From contig NZ_BMRM01000005.1 in the NCBI RefSeq assembly GCF_014648635.1, positions 186,001 through 250,000 of the forward strand: a DNA stretch of 64,000 bases, read 5' to 3'. Numbering within the stretch: the first letter of the stretch is position 1; every line of letters begins with the position of its first letter. Both the position numbers and the translations under genes were made by a program. The notes beneath the pieces were generated by a model. The model saw nothing but the letters and a program-made list of their open reading frames with translations, searched no databases and was not told where the DNA came from. Of the stretch, positions 53,701 through 61,470 are shown one piece after another. This DNA is from Streptomyces cinerochromogenes (GTDB lineage: Bacteria; Actinomycetota; Actinomycetes; Streptomycetales; Streptomycetaceae).

Positions 53701-54523
53701 CGGACACGGGCACCGGTACGCCTGCCAGGAGGCCGTGATCAGCTATGCGCCGTCCGGCACCCAGTTCCTCACCGCGGCCGGCCGACGGCGCATGTCCCCC
53801 GCCGACGGGCGGCAGGTGCTCGTCGCGGACCCGGAACTGACCCTGCCCTGGGCCGAGGTGGAGGCGGAGGCGCTGCGCGCCTGCTGCTATCCCCGGGCGC
53901 TGCGCTACGGCGAGTTCCTCGGCAGCGGGGAGGAACCGGACGCCGCGGGAACGCCGGCGGAGCTGCTCGCGGTGCTGCCCGGCGGTGCGTCACCGGCGTC
54001 CGTGGTCCACCTGGCCTGTCACGCCCGGGCCGCGTCACGGCCCACGGACTCCGCGCTGCGGCTGGCCGGACCGCCCGGCGCGGGCCCGGAGTCCGGCCGG
54101 CTCACCGTGGCGGGCATCCTGGACGGGGTCGCCGACGTACCGCCGGACACCGCCGGCCCGCTGGTGGTGCTCAGCGCCTGCGAGACCGATCTGAGCGCCC
54201 GGCAGCACGACGAGGCGCTGACCCTGGCCACCGCGCTGGTCACGCGGGGTGCCGCGGATGTCGTGGGATCGCGGTGGGCGGTGCGGGACGGTCCGACCGC
54301 CGTGATGATGGCCGTCTTCCACCACCACCTCACGGCCGGCGGGCTGGCCCCGCCCGACGCCCTGCGCGCCGCCCAGTCGTGGATGCTCGACCCGCACCGC
54401 ACGCTCCCGTTCGACCTGGACGACCCGCTCCGGCGTGAGGCCGGCCGCGCCGATCTGCGCGACCTCCATCACTGGGCGGCCTTCACTCACCAGGGCAACC
54501 CGGCGCCCGCACCGGCGCGTTGA
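50720..54523 (+). CDS. Large CHAT-domain caspase-like protein with helical repeat N-terminus
   Basis: About 1267 residues from ATG 50720 (longer starts exist). Residues 1-850 are helix-rich and TPR-like without catalytic motifs, the usual sensor/scaffold part. The last 350 residues form a CHAT peptidase: IVLVPCGRLGVVPWHAA, then HLACHARA with catalytic His1101, and VVLSACETDLS with catalytic Cys1154, 53 residues apart, followed by GAADVVGSRWAVRD. All key residues are intact, so proteolysis is likely. It may act in a regulated cleavage or death/stress response; partner genes for known CHAT defence systems are not evident. Confidence 0.9.
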   Translation: MVSEVPRDGDGAGAAERRRESAEAVREARRLLDDTTNRSADALVPVAHRLNRVETALREHGEDFSGVFVFLSLVVGTYCLLRGEHTPSDSASRERDEVLRRLRWVDRHGEPDDLLVVQARMMLVFLLVPWAMPRADGSHTVLRDALLTAGQGADLLTESLRRDLTEAGEVACRIAEAPLDAEFRQRTANVRHVIERMLNPGLVEMDLPGTETPAVEAADTGSTAPRQDGADTEDTNDTDTGTAAPRQDGADTEAALLDAVRGLVALARVRSTAQYTRVLVWLSATLGSGNDQSRSEVVEPDQEASALLRRTGTGGPAGADGLRRAAGLVLGSLRALPADAPERARVARLHAHLVAALEIAEPGSADFATVERPAPDPADAHRDRLRDWPLGLTLEPGLAAFLNGSVRDFALEIGVYERRHAARIDRMLAYRTGDPGYLEDAATVLGEAIDASPPDSWWVMALRVELAEIQEQAAAHGGSFHDADSSLATLRELGARLRHDGSLPPDAPFVLELLLSTADLELRHARRTGNREALPPLMEELRARHAALPADSRWRGELARRLEELEELCADGRRAGPGTEPGPAGPLDVAAELQDLGRWVDRIGSELEEPPAYHEHEYDRRAQLGMRLLLSVTRGLNHPPLLDAAITQLTRARALLAEGRGGHHKVDVLTKLAEAHMMRAARRGPQRAADERAFVEITREALGELAADVLLQTGADHGLTAALNGDMLAERLAWAAILLRRPADAVADLERGRGLVHQATLASRGIPELLDAAGHPGLARRWRAQVRADPLRPGTGDPPAGRAGGPPVPSVLRRDVLAVLGVRSRPGRRRGVRQLAGTADVAALTEGLAASGADALVYLVAGVPLPRGPGGSFPGHALIVRPGAEPALLALPELIRPGCAPLERYLKAAASRSRALVHPTMHASFRAAFEMDWQASLRELCDWAWPAVMGPVLSAVGPPPAAAFPSGRPPRIVLVPCGRLGVVPWHAARTGSAGGHGHRYACQEAVISYAPSGTQFLTAAGRRRMSPADGRQVLVADPELTLPWAEVEAEALRACCYPRALRYGEFLGSGEEPDAAGTPAELLAVLPGGASPASVVHLACHARAASRPTDSALRLAGPPGAGPESGRLTVAGILDGVADVPPDTAGPLVVLSACETDLSARQHDEALTLATALVTRGAADVVGSRWAVRDGPTAVMMAVFHHHLTAGGLAPPDALRAAQSWMLDPHRTLPFDLDDPLRREAGRADLRDLHHWAAFTHQGNPAPAPAR
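51376..51480. repeat. In-frame duplication in the CHAT gene linker
   Basis: Two copies of a segment encoding TGxTAPRQDGADTE (about 51379-51420 and 51436-51478), separated by an Asp/Thr-rich spacer, lie within the N-terminal part. It marks a flexible linker between helical blocks. Confidence 0.6.
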
Positions 54524-54560
54524 GCCCCCGCACACCTACCGGACCACCATGGGAGGACCA

Positions 54561-55445
54561 GTGGACCGCACACCCCGACGCCCCGCCCGCCGTGTGCTCG
54601 CCGTCGTGCTCGCCGTCACCGCCGCGCTCGGCGCGGCGGCGCCGGGCGCCTCGGCGGCGGACCGGGCGGCCGGCACCGGACCGGGCGCGGCGCGCGTCCC
54701 GCTGCGCGTGGCGACCTACAACATCCATGCCGGAGCCGGCGAGGACAACGTCTTCGACCTCGACCGCACGGCGGCGGCGATCCGGGCCCTCGGCGCCGAC
54801 GTGATCGGCCTCCAGGAGGTCGACGTGCACTGGGGAGCCCGGAGCGGCTTCGCGGACGAGGCCCGGGAGTTGGCCATGCGGCTGCGCATGCGGGTCTTCT
54901 TCGCGCCGATCTACGACCTCCCTCCCGCGACGGCGGACGGGGAACGGCGGCAGTACGGGGTCGCCGTCCTGAGCCGGTATCCGGTGCGGGACGCGCAGAA
55001 CCACGAGATCACCCGGCTGTCCACGCAGACCCCGGATCCGGTGCCGGCGCCCGCTCCGGGCTTCGCCGAGGTGACGGTCCGGGTCCGGGGCGCCGCCGTG
55101 CACGTGTACACGACCCACCTGGACTACCGTACGGACCCCTCCGTCCGGCGTGCCCAGGTCGACGACATGCTGGCCGTCCTGGCCGAGGACGCGGGCCCGA
55201 AGGTACTCCTCGGGGACTTCAACGCCGAACCGGGCGCCCCCGAACTGGCCAGGCTGTGGGGTCCGTTGGCCGACGCCGCTCCGGACGGCGGCAGGACCTA
55301 CCCGGCGGCCGGCCCGGTCAGGCGGATCGACCTCGTGACCGTCTCCCCGGAGGTCTCCGTCACCGGCGCGCGGGTGTGGGCGACCACCGCCTCGGACCAC
55401 CGCCCGGTCGTCGCCGACCTCCTGCTGCGCCGCCCCGGCCGCTGA
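54561..55445 (+). CDS. Secreted endonuclease/exonuclease/phosphatase-family protein
   Basis: A 294-residue exported metal-dependent hydrolase. Signal peptide 1-32. EEP-fold motifs: VATYNIHAGAG (Asn), IGLQEVDVHW (Glu metal ligand), THLDYRTD (His), LLGDFNAEPGA (Asp/Asn) and ASDHRPVVADL (Asp-His). GTG 54561 is chosen because GGGAGGA lies five bases upstream; ATG 54549 is the alternative. Could act on nucleic acid, sphingomyelin or inositol phosphates; the sequence does not decide. Only 38 bases after the CHAT gene. Confidence 0.9.
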   Translation: MDRTPRRPARRVLAVVLAVTAALGAAAPGASAADRAAGTGPGAARVPLRVATYNIHAGAGEDNVFDLDRTAAAIRALGADVIGLQEVDVHWGARSGFADEARELAMRLRMRVFFAPIYDLPPATADGERRQYGVAVLSRYPVRDAQNHEITRLSTQTPDPVPAPAPGFAEVTVRVRGAAVHVYTTHLDYRTDPSVRRAQVDDMLAVLAEDAGPKVLLGDFNAEPGAPELARLWGPLADAAPDGGRTYPAAGPVRRIDLVTVSPEVSVTGARVWATTASDHRPVVADLLLRRPGR

Positions 55446-55592
55446 CCCGCCCCCGCGGAATCGTCTTTTACGTGCTCCTGACATCTCACGGTTCCCGTGG
55501 CACTCTGCCTCACGCACGTCCATCCGCACCGTTCTTCGTTCCCCCACCCTGCCCGGACCCGACCGGTCGGGGCACGGCAGAAGGAGACCTGC

Positions 55593-56567
55593 GTGAGACG
55601 CCATCGCACCGCCGCGGGCATTCTGTTGGCCGTCGGAGCCCTGTTCGCCGGCGGCCTCGTCCAGGCCGGGGCCGCCGGCGCGGCGCCCTCCGCGCCGGCG
55701 GCCGCCGCCCGCACCGCCTCGGCGGCCGCACAGCACCGGGCCCGCGCCTTCTGGACCGCCGAGCGCATGCGCGGCGCCACCCCCCTCGACCTGCTGCTGA
55801 GCGGGAAGGCGGCCGAACGCCTCAAGTCCCCCGGGCGCCACGGACCTTCGACCACCGTCGCACCCACCCGCCCCTCCCTCGCCTCCTTCCCGCAGGCCGG
55901 TGGCCCGTGGACCGGCGGCGGCGCCGTGACCGCGACCTCCGGGCGGGTGTTCTTCACCTTCCAAGGGCGCACCGCCTCCTGCACCGGCAACGCCGTGACC
56001 AGCCAGAACTCCAGCACGGTCCTCACGGCCGGGCACTGCGTGAAGTACCAGGGCAGCTGGCACACCAACTGGGTCTTCGTCCCCGGATACGACAACGGCA
56101 ACGCGCCGTACGGCCAGTGGACCGCGGCCACGACGCTGACCACCCCGCAGTGGGAGGCGAGCGAGGACATCAACTACGACGTCGGAGCCGCGGTCGTCAG
56201 CCCCGTGAACGGCAGGACCCTCACCTCGGTCGTCGGCGCCCAGGGCATCCAGTTCAACGGCGGCTACACCAAGCCGATGTACTCCTTCGGTTTCCCGGCG
56301 GCGTCGCCGTACGACGGCACGAAGCTCGTCTACTGCAGCGGCACCAGCTCGAAGGACTTCCTGTTCTCGCAGGACCACGGCCTGGGCTGCAACATGACGG
56401 GCGGCTCCAGCGGCGGCCCCTGGTTCACCGGCTTCACCGAGGCGTCCGGGACCGGCCTGCAGGTCTCCGTGAACAGCTTCGGCTACACCTTCCTGCCGAA
56501 CCGGATGTTCGGCCCCTACTTCGGTGACGTGGTCAAGGCCCTGTACGACAAGGCCCAGACCGCCTAG
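55593..56567 (+). CDS. Secreted trypsin-like serine protease
   Basis: A 324-residue exported S1-fold protease. Signal peptide 1-30 (GTG 55593, AAGGAG eight bases upstream), pro-region to about 95, then catalytic domain with triad His in LTAGHCVKY, Asp in INYDVGAAV and Ser in GGSSGGPWF. Two Cys pairs are apparent (SCTGN/GHC and YCSG/GCNM). It resembles the actinobacterial NaPase-unrelated glutamyl/V8-like secreted proteases. Preceded by the phosphodiesterase-like gene, with about 150 bases between, so an own promoter is likely. Confidence 0.93.
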   Translation: MRRHRTAAGILLAVGALFAGGLVQAGAAGAAPSAPAAAARTASAAAQHRARAFWTAERMRGATPLDLLLSGKAAERLKSPGRHGPSTTVAPTRPSLASFPQAGGPWTGGGAVTATSGRVFFTFQGRTASCTGNAVTSQNSSTVLTAGHCVKYQGSWHTNWVFVPGYDNGNAPYGQWTAATTLTTPQWEASEDINYDVGAAVVSPVNGRTLTSVVGAQGIQFNGGYTKPMYSFGFPAASPYDGTKLVYCSGTSSKDFLFSQDHGLGCNMTGGSSGGPWFTGFTEASGTGLQVSVNSFGYTFLPNRMFGPYFGDVVKALYDKAQTA

Positions 56568-56575
56568 GGGCAGGC

Positions 56576-57529
56576 TCAGGGAAGCAGGACGAGTTTGCCC
56601 TTCGAGCGGCGGCCCAGGAGATCGGCGTGGGCGGCGGCGGCGCTTCCCAGGTCGTACTCCGAGCCGACCAGCGGCCGGAGGCGGTGCCGTGCGGTGAGGT
56701 CGATCAGCTCCTCCAGCGCCGCACCGCCCGCCCCGGTCCGGGCGAGGAGCGGAGTGACCCAGAAGCCGGCGACGGCGGCGTTCCGCACGGCGAGGCGGGC
56801 CGGCGGCACGGGGGTGGCGGGCTGCCGGGACGAGGACCCGTAGGTGATCAGCCGCCCCAGGAAGCCGAGGGTGTCCAGGGCGGCGTCGAGCACGGGTCCC
56901 CCTACGGCGTCCAGGACGATGTCGACCGGCCGGCCCTGGTTGGCGTCCAGGACGCGCTCCCGGTAGCCCTCCGCCGCTCCGTCGACGGCGACGTCGGCGC
57001 CCAGTTCCAGGGCGAAGGCCCGCTTCTCCTCGGACGACGCCGTGGCGATGATCCGGCCCGCCCCGAACTCGCGGGCCAGTTGCACCACCAGGCTGCCGGT
57101 CCCGCCCGCGGCGGCGTGGACCACGACGCTCTCCCCCGCCCGCAGGCGCGCCACCGACCTCAGCAGGTGCCACGCGGTCAGGCCCTGCACGAGGAGTGCC
57201 AGGGCCTCACCCGCACGCACCTCCCGCGGCAGCGGGGCGAGGTCCCGGTCGGCGACGACGGCCTTCGCGGCGTAGCCGCCCTGGCGGACGTAGCCGAGGA
57301 CCCGCCGGCCGTCGGCGGTCCGGCCGACGACCTCCATGCCGGGGATGCGCGGCAGGGGCCCCTGCATCGCGTAGGGGCCGTCGGTCAGCTCACCGGCGAT
57401 GTCCTTGATGTCGCCGAAGTTGACGCCCGCGGCCTCCACCTCGACCAGGGTCTCGCCCGGCCCCGCCACCGGGTCCGGCGCCTCGACCTCCTCCAGGACC
57501 TCCGGACCGCCGAACCGCTCGAACCGCAT
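56576..57529 (-). CDS. Quinone oxidoreductase-like MDR protein
   Basis: A 317-residue zinc-free medium-chain dehydrogenase/reductase. GVNFGDIKDIAGE and GMEVVGRT form the N-terminal domain; VHAAAGGTGSLVVQLAREFG is the NADPH-binding Rossmann loop; LGADVAVDG follows. The structural and catalytic zinc ligands are missing, which fits quinone or enoyl reductases. ATG 57529 is preferred over a TTG three codons upstream. Its stop lies nine bases from the protease stop, tail to tail. Confidence 0.92.
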   Translation of the reverse strand: MRFERFGGPEVLEEVEAPDPVAGPGETLVEVEAAGVNFGDIKDIAGELTDGPYAMQGPLPRIPGMEVVGRTADGRRVLGYVRQGGYAAKAVVADRDLAPLPREVRAGEALALLVQGLTAWHLLRSVARLRAGESVVVHAAAGGTGSLVVQLAREFGAGRIIATASSEEKRAFALELGADVAVDGAAEGYRERVLDANQGRPVDIVLDAVGGPVLDAALDTLGFLGRLITYGSSSRQPATPVPPARLAVRNAAVAGFWVTPLLARTGAGGAALEELIDLTARHRLRPLVGSEYDLGSAAAAHADLLGRRSKGKLVLLP

Positions 57530-57910
57530 GGCACGCAAGGGATGCCGCCTCCCGCCTTGGTCGTGTGCACCGGGCCGACGGCCGAACCGACCCGGCAGCC
57601 GGGCTACTTGAGGGTAGTCGCACGTAACCTACCGGTCGCCGCGGGCCCCGCGGTCCGGTCCCGGCCACGCCTCGGCCCGGCTCCCGGACGGGCGAGCCGG
57701 TCGGCGTCGGAGCCCGGCAGCCGGGACAGCGGGTGGTCGGCTTCCTCGCCGGAGACCGCGTCGGCGACGGTGGAACGGTGCCCCGTGGCGGCCGCGGGTG
57801 TGGTGGGGTGGGGCGTCGGGTACCCGCCCGCTGCAGACGTCCGCCGTCCGGGAGGCCGAGCGTCGCCCCGGCCGCCGGTGACCGGTGAGGATGGAAGGAG
57901 CCGACAGGGC
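57530..57910. other. 381-base divergent region without a gene
   Basis: Between the oxidoreductase and phosphoribosyltransferase starts. It contains GTGTG-N15-GGGTAC (57798-57823), a loose fit to the SigB consensus for the rightward gene, and a short GCGGGTACCCGAC-type inverted repeat overlapping it. Nothing else stands out. Confidence 0.4.
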
Positions 57911-58552
57911 ATGCAGTTCCATGACCGCAGGCACGCCGGGCGGGAACTGGCCGCGCGGCTGCGCATCCAGCAGGAGAAGGGCGCGCTCGCGCATCCGGTC
58001 GTGCTGGCCCTGCCCCGGGGCGGAGTGGTGGTCGCCCGCGAGGTCGCCGACGCGCTGGAAGCGCCCCTGGACGTGCTCGTCGCCCGCACGATCGGCGCGC
58101 CGTCCCGCGAGGCGGTGGGCGTCGGCGCGCTCACCGGCGAGGACCCCCCGCTCTTCGACCCGGACGCCCTGGACCGGCTGGGGCTCAGCGAGAGCGCCCT
58201 GGCGGACGTGGTGGCACGGGAGCGGGCGGAGGCGCGCCGTCGCGAGGAGCTGTACCGGCAGGGCCGGCCGGCTCCGGACCTGCGGGACCACACCGTGATC
58301 GTCGTGGACGACGGTCTGGCCGCCGGCGCGACCGCGCGCGCCGCGCTGCGCCGGGTCCGCAGCCAGTCGCCCGAGCGTGTGGTGCTGGCCGTGCCGGTGT
58401 GTTCACCACAGGCCGCCGTCCTGCTGCGCGGAGAGGCCGACGAACTGCTGTGCCTGCACCGGCCGGGCACCTTCGTGGCCGTCAGCCAGTGGTACGAGCG
58501 CTTCGACCAGGTCACCGACGAGGAAGTGCTCCGGGCACTGCGAGGGGCCTGA
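57911..58552 (+). CDS. Phosphoribosyltransferase-family protein
   Basis: A 213-residue PRTase-fold protein. The PRPP loop VIVVDDGLAAGATARAAL is intact; PVVLALPRGGVVVAREVADAL is the N-terminal PPi-binding part. No nucleobase-hood residues are recognisable, so the acceptor is unknown. Such proteins are often found beside erythromycin-esterase-family or dienelactone-hydrolase genes, as here (tail to tail). ATG 57911 follows ACAGGG weakly. Confidence 0.9.
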   Translation: MQFHDRRHAGRELAARLRIQQEKGALAHPVVLALPRGGVVVAREVADALEAPLDVLVARTIGAPSREAVGVGALTGEDPPLFDPDALDRLGLSESALADVVARERAEARRREELYRQGRPAPDLRDHTVIVVDDGLAAGATARAALRRVRSQSPERVVLAVPVCSPQAAVLLRGEADELLCLHRPGTFVAVSQWYERFDQVTDEEVLRALRGA

Positions 58553-58600
58553 GCGCGGGAGCGGGCGGATCACGCCCGGCGGAGGGCGGATCAGAACCTC

Positions 58601-58646
58601 GGATCACGCCGTCACACGCCCACGGATCACGCCGTCACACGCCCAC
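58601..58646. repeat. Perfect 23-bp tandem duplication over the erythromycin-esterase stop codon
   Basis: 58601-58623 and 58624-58646 are identical. The second copy holds the last codons and TGA (58635-58637, minus strand) of the esterase-family gene, so the first copy is a duplicate of its 3' end lying just past the stop. Confidence 0.9.
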
Positions 58647-59966
58647 GGGCCAGGTCTGCGCCTCCCGGCTGTCCTCGGCCAGGGGCTGGAGCGGGGTGAG
58701 CGCCTGGGTGCGGTCGAGGTAGCAGAAGGCGTCGTAGCGCTGGGCGAGGACGGTGGGCACGTAGGCGGCGACCTGCTCGACGTGCGGCCGGTGGACCACG
58801 CCGGTCGCGCGGTGGCCGTGCTCCTCGTGGAACCACTCGGTCCGGCCGGCGGCGTGCGGGTGCTGGAGCTGCACGTGGGGGAAGACGAACAGCGCCCGCT
58901 CCCCCGGAAGCGCCCGGTGCAGCAGGTCCTCCAGGCTGCCGGGGTGCGCGGGCGGCAGGTCCATGATCCGCGGTACGCCGCCCCAGGCGTCCGCGGCGAG
59001 CACGGTACCGGAGTGCGAGCCGAACCCCACCAGGACCACGCCCTTGCCCATGTGGCGTTCACGCACCAGCTGACCGATGTTGACCATGCCGGTGTCGGCC
59101 ATGTCCGTGGCACGCGCGTCGCCGATGTGGGTGTTGTGCGCCCACACCACCGCCTTGGCGTCCGGACCGTGGTGGTCCATCAGCCGGTCCAGGGTGTCGG
59201 CCATGTGGTGGTCGCGGATGTTCCAGGACTGGGGCCCGCTGTCGACCATGGCCCGGTAGTAGCTCTCGGCCCCGGCCAGCACCTCGGCGTTCTGCCGGGC
59301 GGCGAACTCCTCCGGCGAGCCGCCCCCGCCGGCCGCCCGTGCGGCCCGCCGCCGCAGCTCGGTGAGCAGGGAGAGGACCTGCGGCTCACAGCCCTCGGGC
59401 AGGTACCGCGTGGACAGGACGTAGGCCTGCGGTTCCCCGGCGTACGGCTCGAAGCAGCGGTACGCCTCCAGCGCGTGCTCCACCCGGTCGGGGTCGTGTG
59501 CGCGGAGGTGGTCGAGGACCGCGTGCAGCGACTCCCAGAGGCTGTAGACGTCCAGGCCGTAGAAGCCGACGCGCCGCTCGGCCGGCCGTTCCCCGTTGTG
59601 CCGGCGCAGCCAGCGGGCGAACGCGGCGACCTCGGTGTTGCCCCAGAGCCAGGCGGGCCAGCGGTCGAAGCCGGCGAGCACCTCGCCCGGGTCCTCGGGC
59701 GCGCCCGGCACCGCGGCCACGGAGCGGTGCACGGCCTGGCAGTCCGGCCAGTCGCCCTCCACCGCGACGAAGGAGAAGCCCTTCTCCTCGATGAGCCGGC
59801 GCGTCAGCGTGTCACGCACCCGGTAGTAGTCGGCGGTGCCGTGGGACGCCTCGCCCAGCAGCACGTAGCGTGCGTCGCCGATTCGCTCCATCAGCGGGTC
59901 GAGCGATGCCGGTCCTGTCAGCGGGAGGGCCTGGCTCCGGATGGCGGCCAGGTGGGTGTCGGGCAC
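58635..59966 (-). CDS. Erythromycin esterase-family protein
   Basis: A 443-residue protein of the EreA/EreB/succinoglycan-biosynthesis superfamily. Conserved active-site blocks are VLLGEASHGTADYY (Glu and His), FVAVEGDWPDC, GFYGLDVYSLWES and VVWAHNTHIGDA. The catalytic His-Glu arrangement is intact. Some members hydrolyse macrolide lactones, but most environmental members have unknown substrates, so resistance is not claimed. GTG 59966 has a GGGGG-type ribosome site; a GTG ten codons upstream is possible. Confidence 0.9.
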   Translation of the reverse strand: MPDTHLAAIRSQALPLTGPASLDPLMERIGDARYVLLGEASHGTADYYRVRDTLTRRLIEEKGFSFVAVEGDWPDCQAVHRSVAAVPGAPEDPGEVLAGFDRWPAWLWGNTEVAAFARWLRRHNGERPAERRVGFYGLDVYSLWESLHAVLDHLRAHDPDRVEHALEAYRCFEPYAGEPQAYVLSTRYLPEGCEPQVLSLLTELRRRAARAAGGGGSPEEFAARQNAEVLAGAESYYRAMVDSGPQSWNIRDHHMADTLDRLMDHHGPDAKAVVWAHNTHIGDARATDMADTGMVNIGQLVRERHMGKGVVLVGFGSHSGTVLAADAWGGVPRIMDLPPAHPGSLEDLLHRALPGERALFVFPHVQLQHPHAAGRTEWFHEEHGHRATGVVHRPHVEQVAAYVPTVLAQRYDAFCYLDRTQALTPLQPLAEDSREAQTWPVGV

Positions 59967-60047
59967 GGCGTACCCCCATTTCCGCGGGTGCGGCACCGGG
60001 TTCCCTGAGCGGCAGGCGCCGAAACGCGGGGAGCGCGCGGGCCGGGG

Positions 60048-60260
60048 TCAGCGGGCGCAGCCGACGTCCAGCACCTCGATGACGTCGCCGTGGACCGTGT
60101 ACACCAGCCAGCACCACTCCCCGAACGCGGCCGCCAGGTCCGGTGCGTGGGTCCGGGAGTCCCGGGTGACCGCGTCGATGAGCGTGATGATCTCCTCGTG
60201 CGTGTCGTCCGGCACGTCGAAGAGCACGTCGGCGGCCCTCTGGATCATTTCGATTCTCAT
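60048..60260 (-). CDS. Small conserved-looking protein, RelE-size, function unknown
   Basis: A 70-residue basic-acidic mix starting MRIEMIQRAADVLFDVPDDTHEE with ATG 60260. The C-terminal FGEWCWLVYTVHGDVIEVLDVG looks like paired beta strands, loosely reminiscent of RelE/ParE-type folds or of a DUF ribbon. No antitoxin gene is adjacent. Codon bias at third positions is strong, which supports a real gene. Confidence 0.6.
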   Translation of the reverse strand: MRIEMIQRAADVLFDVPDDTHEEIITLIDAVTRDSRTHAPDLAAAFGEWCWLVYTVHGDVIEVLDVGCAR

Positions 60261-60663
60261 GGCACCCCCCGGACGAGCAGGAGCGGTACGGTCCGGCGGA
60301 GCCGGTTGTCCGGGCTACGCTCGACGGCCGAACAGAGCCCTCAGCACCACCGTAAACCCACGCGGCCCGGGTGACGGACGGGTGCGCGCCGCCGATCGGT
60401 GTGCGCGGCAGCCGGGCCCGGACGGCCGCGCCGGCCGATCGGTGTGCGCGGCAGCCGGCGCCCGGGACGGCCGCGCCGCCGTCCCGGGGGGGCCGGCCGG
60501 GCGGCACCTCCCCCGGCTGGACGGCGACCGGGGCGGACGAGGTGATGCTAGGTTCGCGGGGGCGGGCGCCGCGGGAAGGCCGGACCCCGCCCGCCGTGGG
60601 CGCCCGCCGGACTTCCGCCGCCCGTGGCCCCGCCCGTGAGTCCGCCCGTGACAGGAGCGCCGC
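60261..60663. other. 403-base gap with a long direct repeat
   Basis: Divergent region between the 70-residue protein and the histidine-phosphatase-like gene. Besides the 42/44-base repeat I see no promoter of good quality and no coding frame with bias. Confidence 0.5.
60391..60477. repeat. 42/44-bp direct repeat, two adjacent copies
   Basis: Copy one 60391-60432 and copy two 60434-60477 both start GCCGATCGGTGTGCGCGGCA and end GACGGCCGCGCC, differing by a few bases in the middle. Immediate adjacency suggests slipped-strand or unequal duplication. Confidence 0.85.
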
Positions 60664-61248
60664 GTGACCAGCCGAGTCCTGTTCGTGTCGGCCGCCCTGA
60701 GCGCGTCGCTGCGGCAGGCCCGCTTCGACGACGGCGGATCGCTCGACGAGGGCGGCGCGGCGCGGGCCCGTGCGGCGGCCGGGTCGCTGCCCTCCGCGGC
60801 GGCCCGTGTGCTGGTCTCCCCCAGCGCGCGCTGTACGGAGACGGCCGCGGCCCTGGGCCTGGACGGTGCGTCGGCACCGGAGCTGGCGGGGCTCGACGTG
60901 GGCCGCTGGCGGGGCCGCACCCTGGACGAGGTGGGGGCCGCCGAACCCGAGGCGGTCGGCCGCTGGCTCACCGACCCCGGCTGCGCACCGCACGGCGGCG
61001 AGTCCGTCGAGGACCTGTGCGGACGGGTCGCGCGCTGGCTCGCCGACGCGCAGACCGTTAAGGGCCGTACGCTCGCCGTGGTCGAGGCGGAGGTGGTGCG
61101 GGCCGCGGTCGTGGCGGCGCTGGACATGTCCGCCGGGGCCTTCTGGCGCCTGGACGTGCCACCGCTGACCGTGACCGAACTCAGCGGCCGGGCCGGGCGG
61201 TGGAATCTGCGGCTCGGACGTCCGCTGTCCGCGCCGGGGGCCGGTTAG
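60664..61248 (+). CDS. Histidine-phosphatase-fold protein lacking the catalytic histidines
   Basis: A 194-residue member of the phosphoglycerate-mutase-like fold. The domain outline is clear (VLVSPSARCTETAAALGL, LDVGRWRGRTLDEV, APHGGESVEDLCGRVARWL), but the RHG box is replaced by SAALSASLRQARF and the second catalytic His (usually in VxHG) reads VVEAEVVRAAVV. It is therefore probably not a phosphatase. It faces cbtA tail to tail. Relatives of this degenerate type accompany CbtAB in actinobacteria, suggesting a role tied to cobalt or cobalamin. Confidence 0.88.
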   Translation: MTSRVLFVSAALSASLRQARFDDGGSLDEGGAARARAAAGSLPSAAARVLVSPSARCTETAAALGLDGASAPELAGLDVGRWRGRTLDEVGAAEPEAVGRWLTDPGCAPHGGESVEDLCGRVARWLADAQTVKGRTLAVVEAEVVRAAVVAALDMSAGAFWRLDVPPLTVTELSGRAGRWNLRLGRPLSAPGAG

Positions 61249-61381
61249 GCGCCGGAGGCCGGGTTCCGGTGCCGCCGGAGCAGCGCCGCCACGGCGCAAC
61301 GCAGACGGGCCGCCCCGACACGGCACTCCCCAGACGCCGCGTCGATGCAGGCCACCTCGGCACCGCACTTCTCGAACGCCG

Positions 61382-61412
61382 GAGGGCCCCCGGACGGTTC
61401 CGAAGGGCCCTC
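61382..61412. terminator. Bidirectional hairpin between the convergent histidine-phosphatase-like and cbtA genes
   Basis: GAGGGCCC at 61382-61389 pairs with GGGCCCTC at 61405-61412 around a 15-base loop that can pair further. It lies between two stops and could end either transcript. Confidence 0.6.
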
Positions 61413-61470
61413 TGTCGATCGGAAGGAGGCGGCTGGTGTCCGGAGGGAGGCGGCTGAAGACCGGACGGAG

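Noticed and set aside
54483..57173. 896-codon minus-strand frame opposite the phosphodiesterase and protease genes
   Set aside because: It is Gly/Arg/Val-rich and has the composition of a shadow frame; the plus strand holds clear enzyme motifs with signal peptides.
58635..59996. Macrolide resistance determinant
   Set aside because: The family is broad and mostly uncharacterised; the sequence shows the fold's catalytic residues but nothing specific to macrolide substrates.
60048..60260. Toxin-antitoxin system
   Set aside because: The 70-residue protein has only a loose RelE-like end, and no antitoxin-sized gene precedes or follows it.
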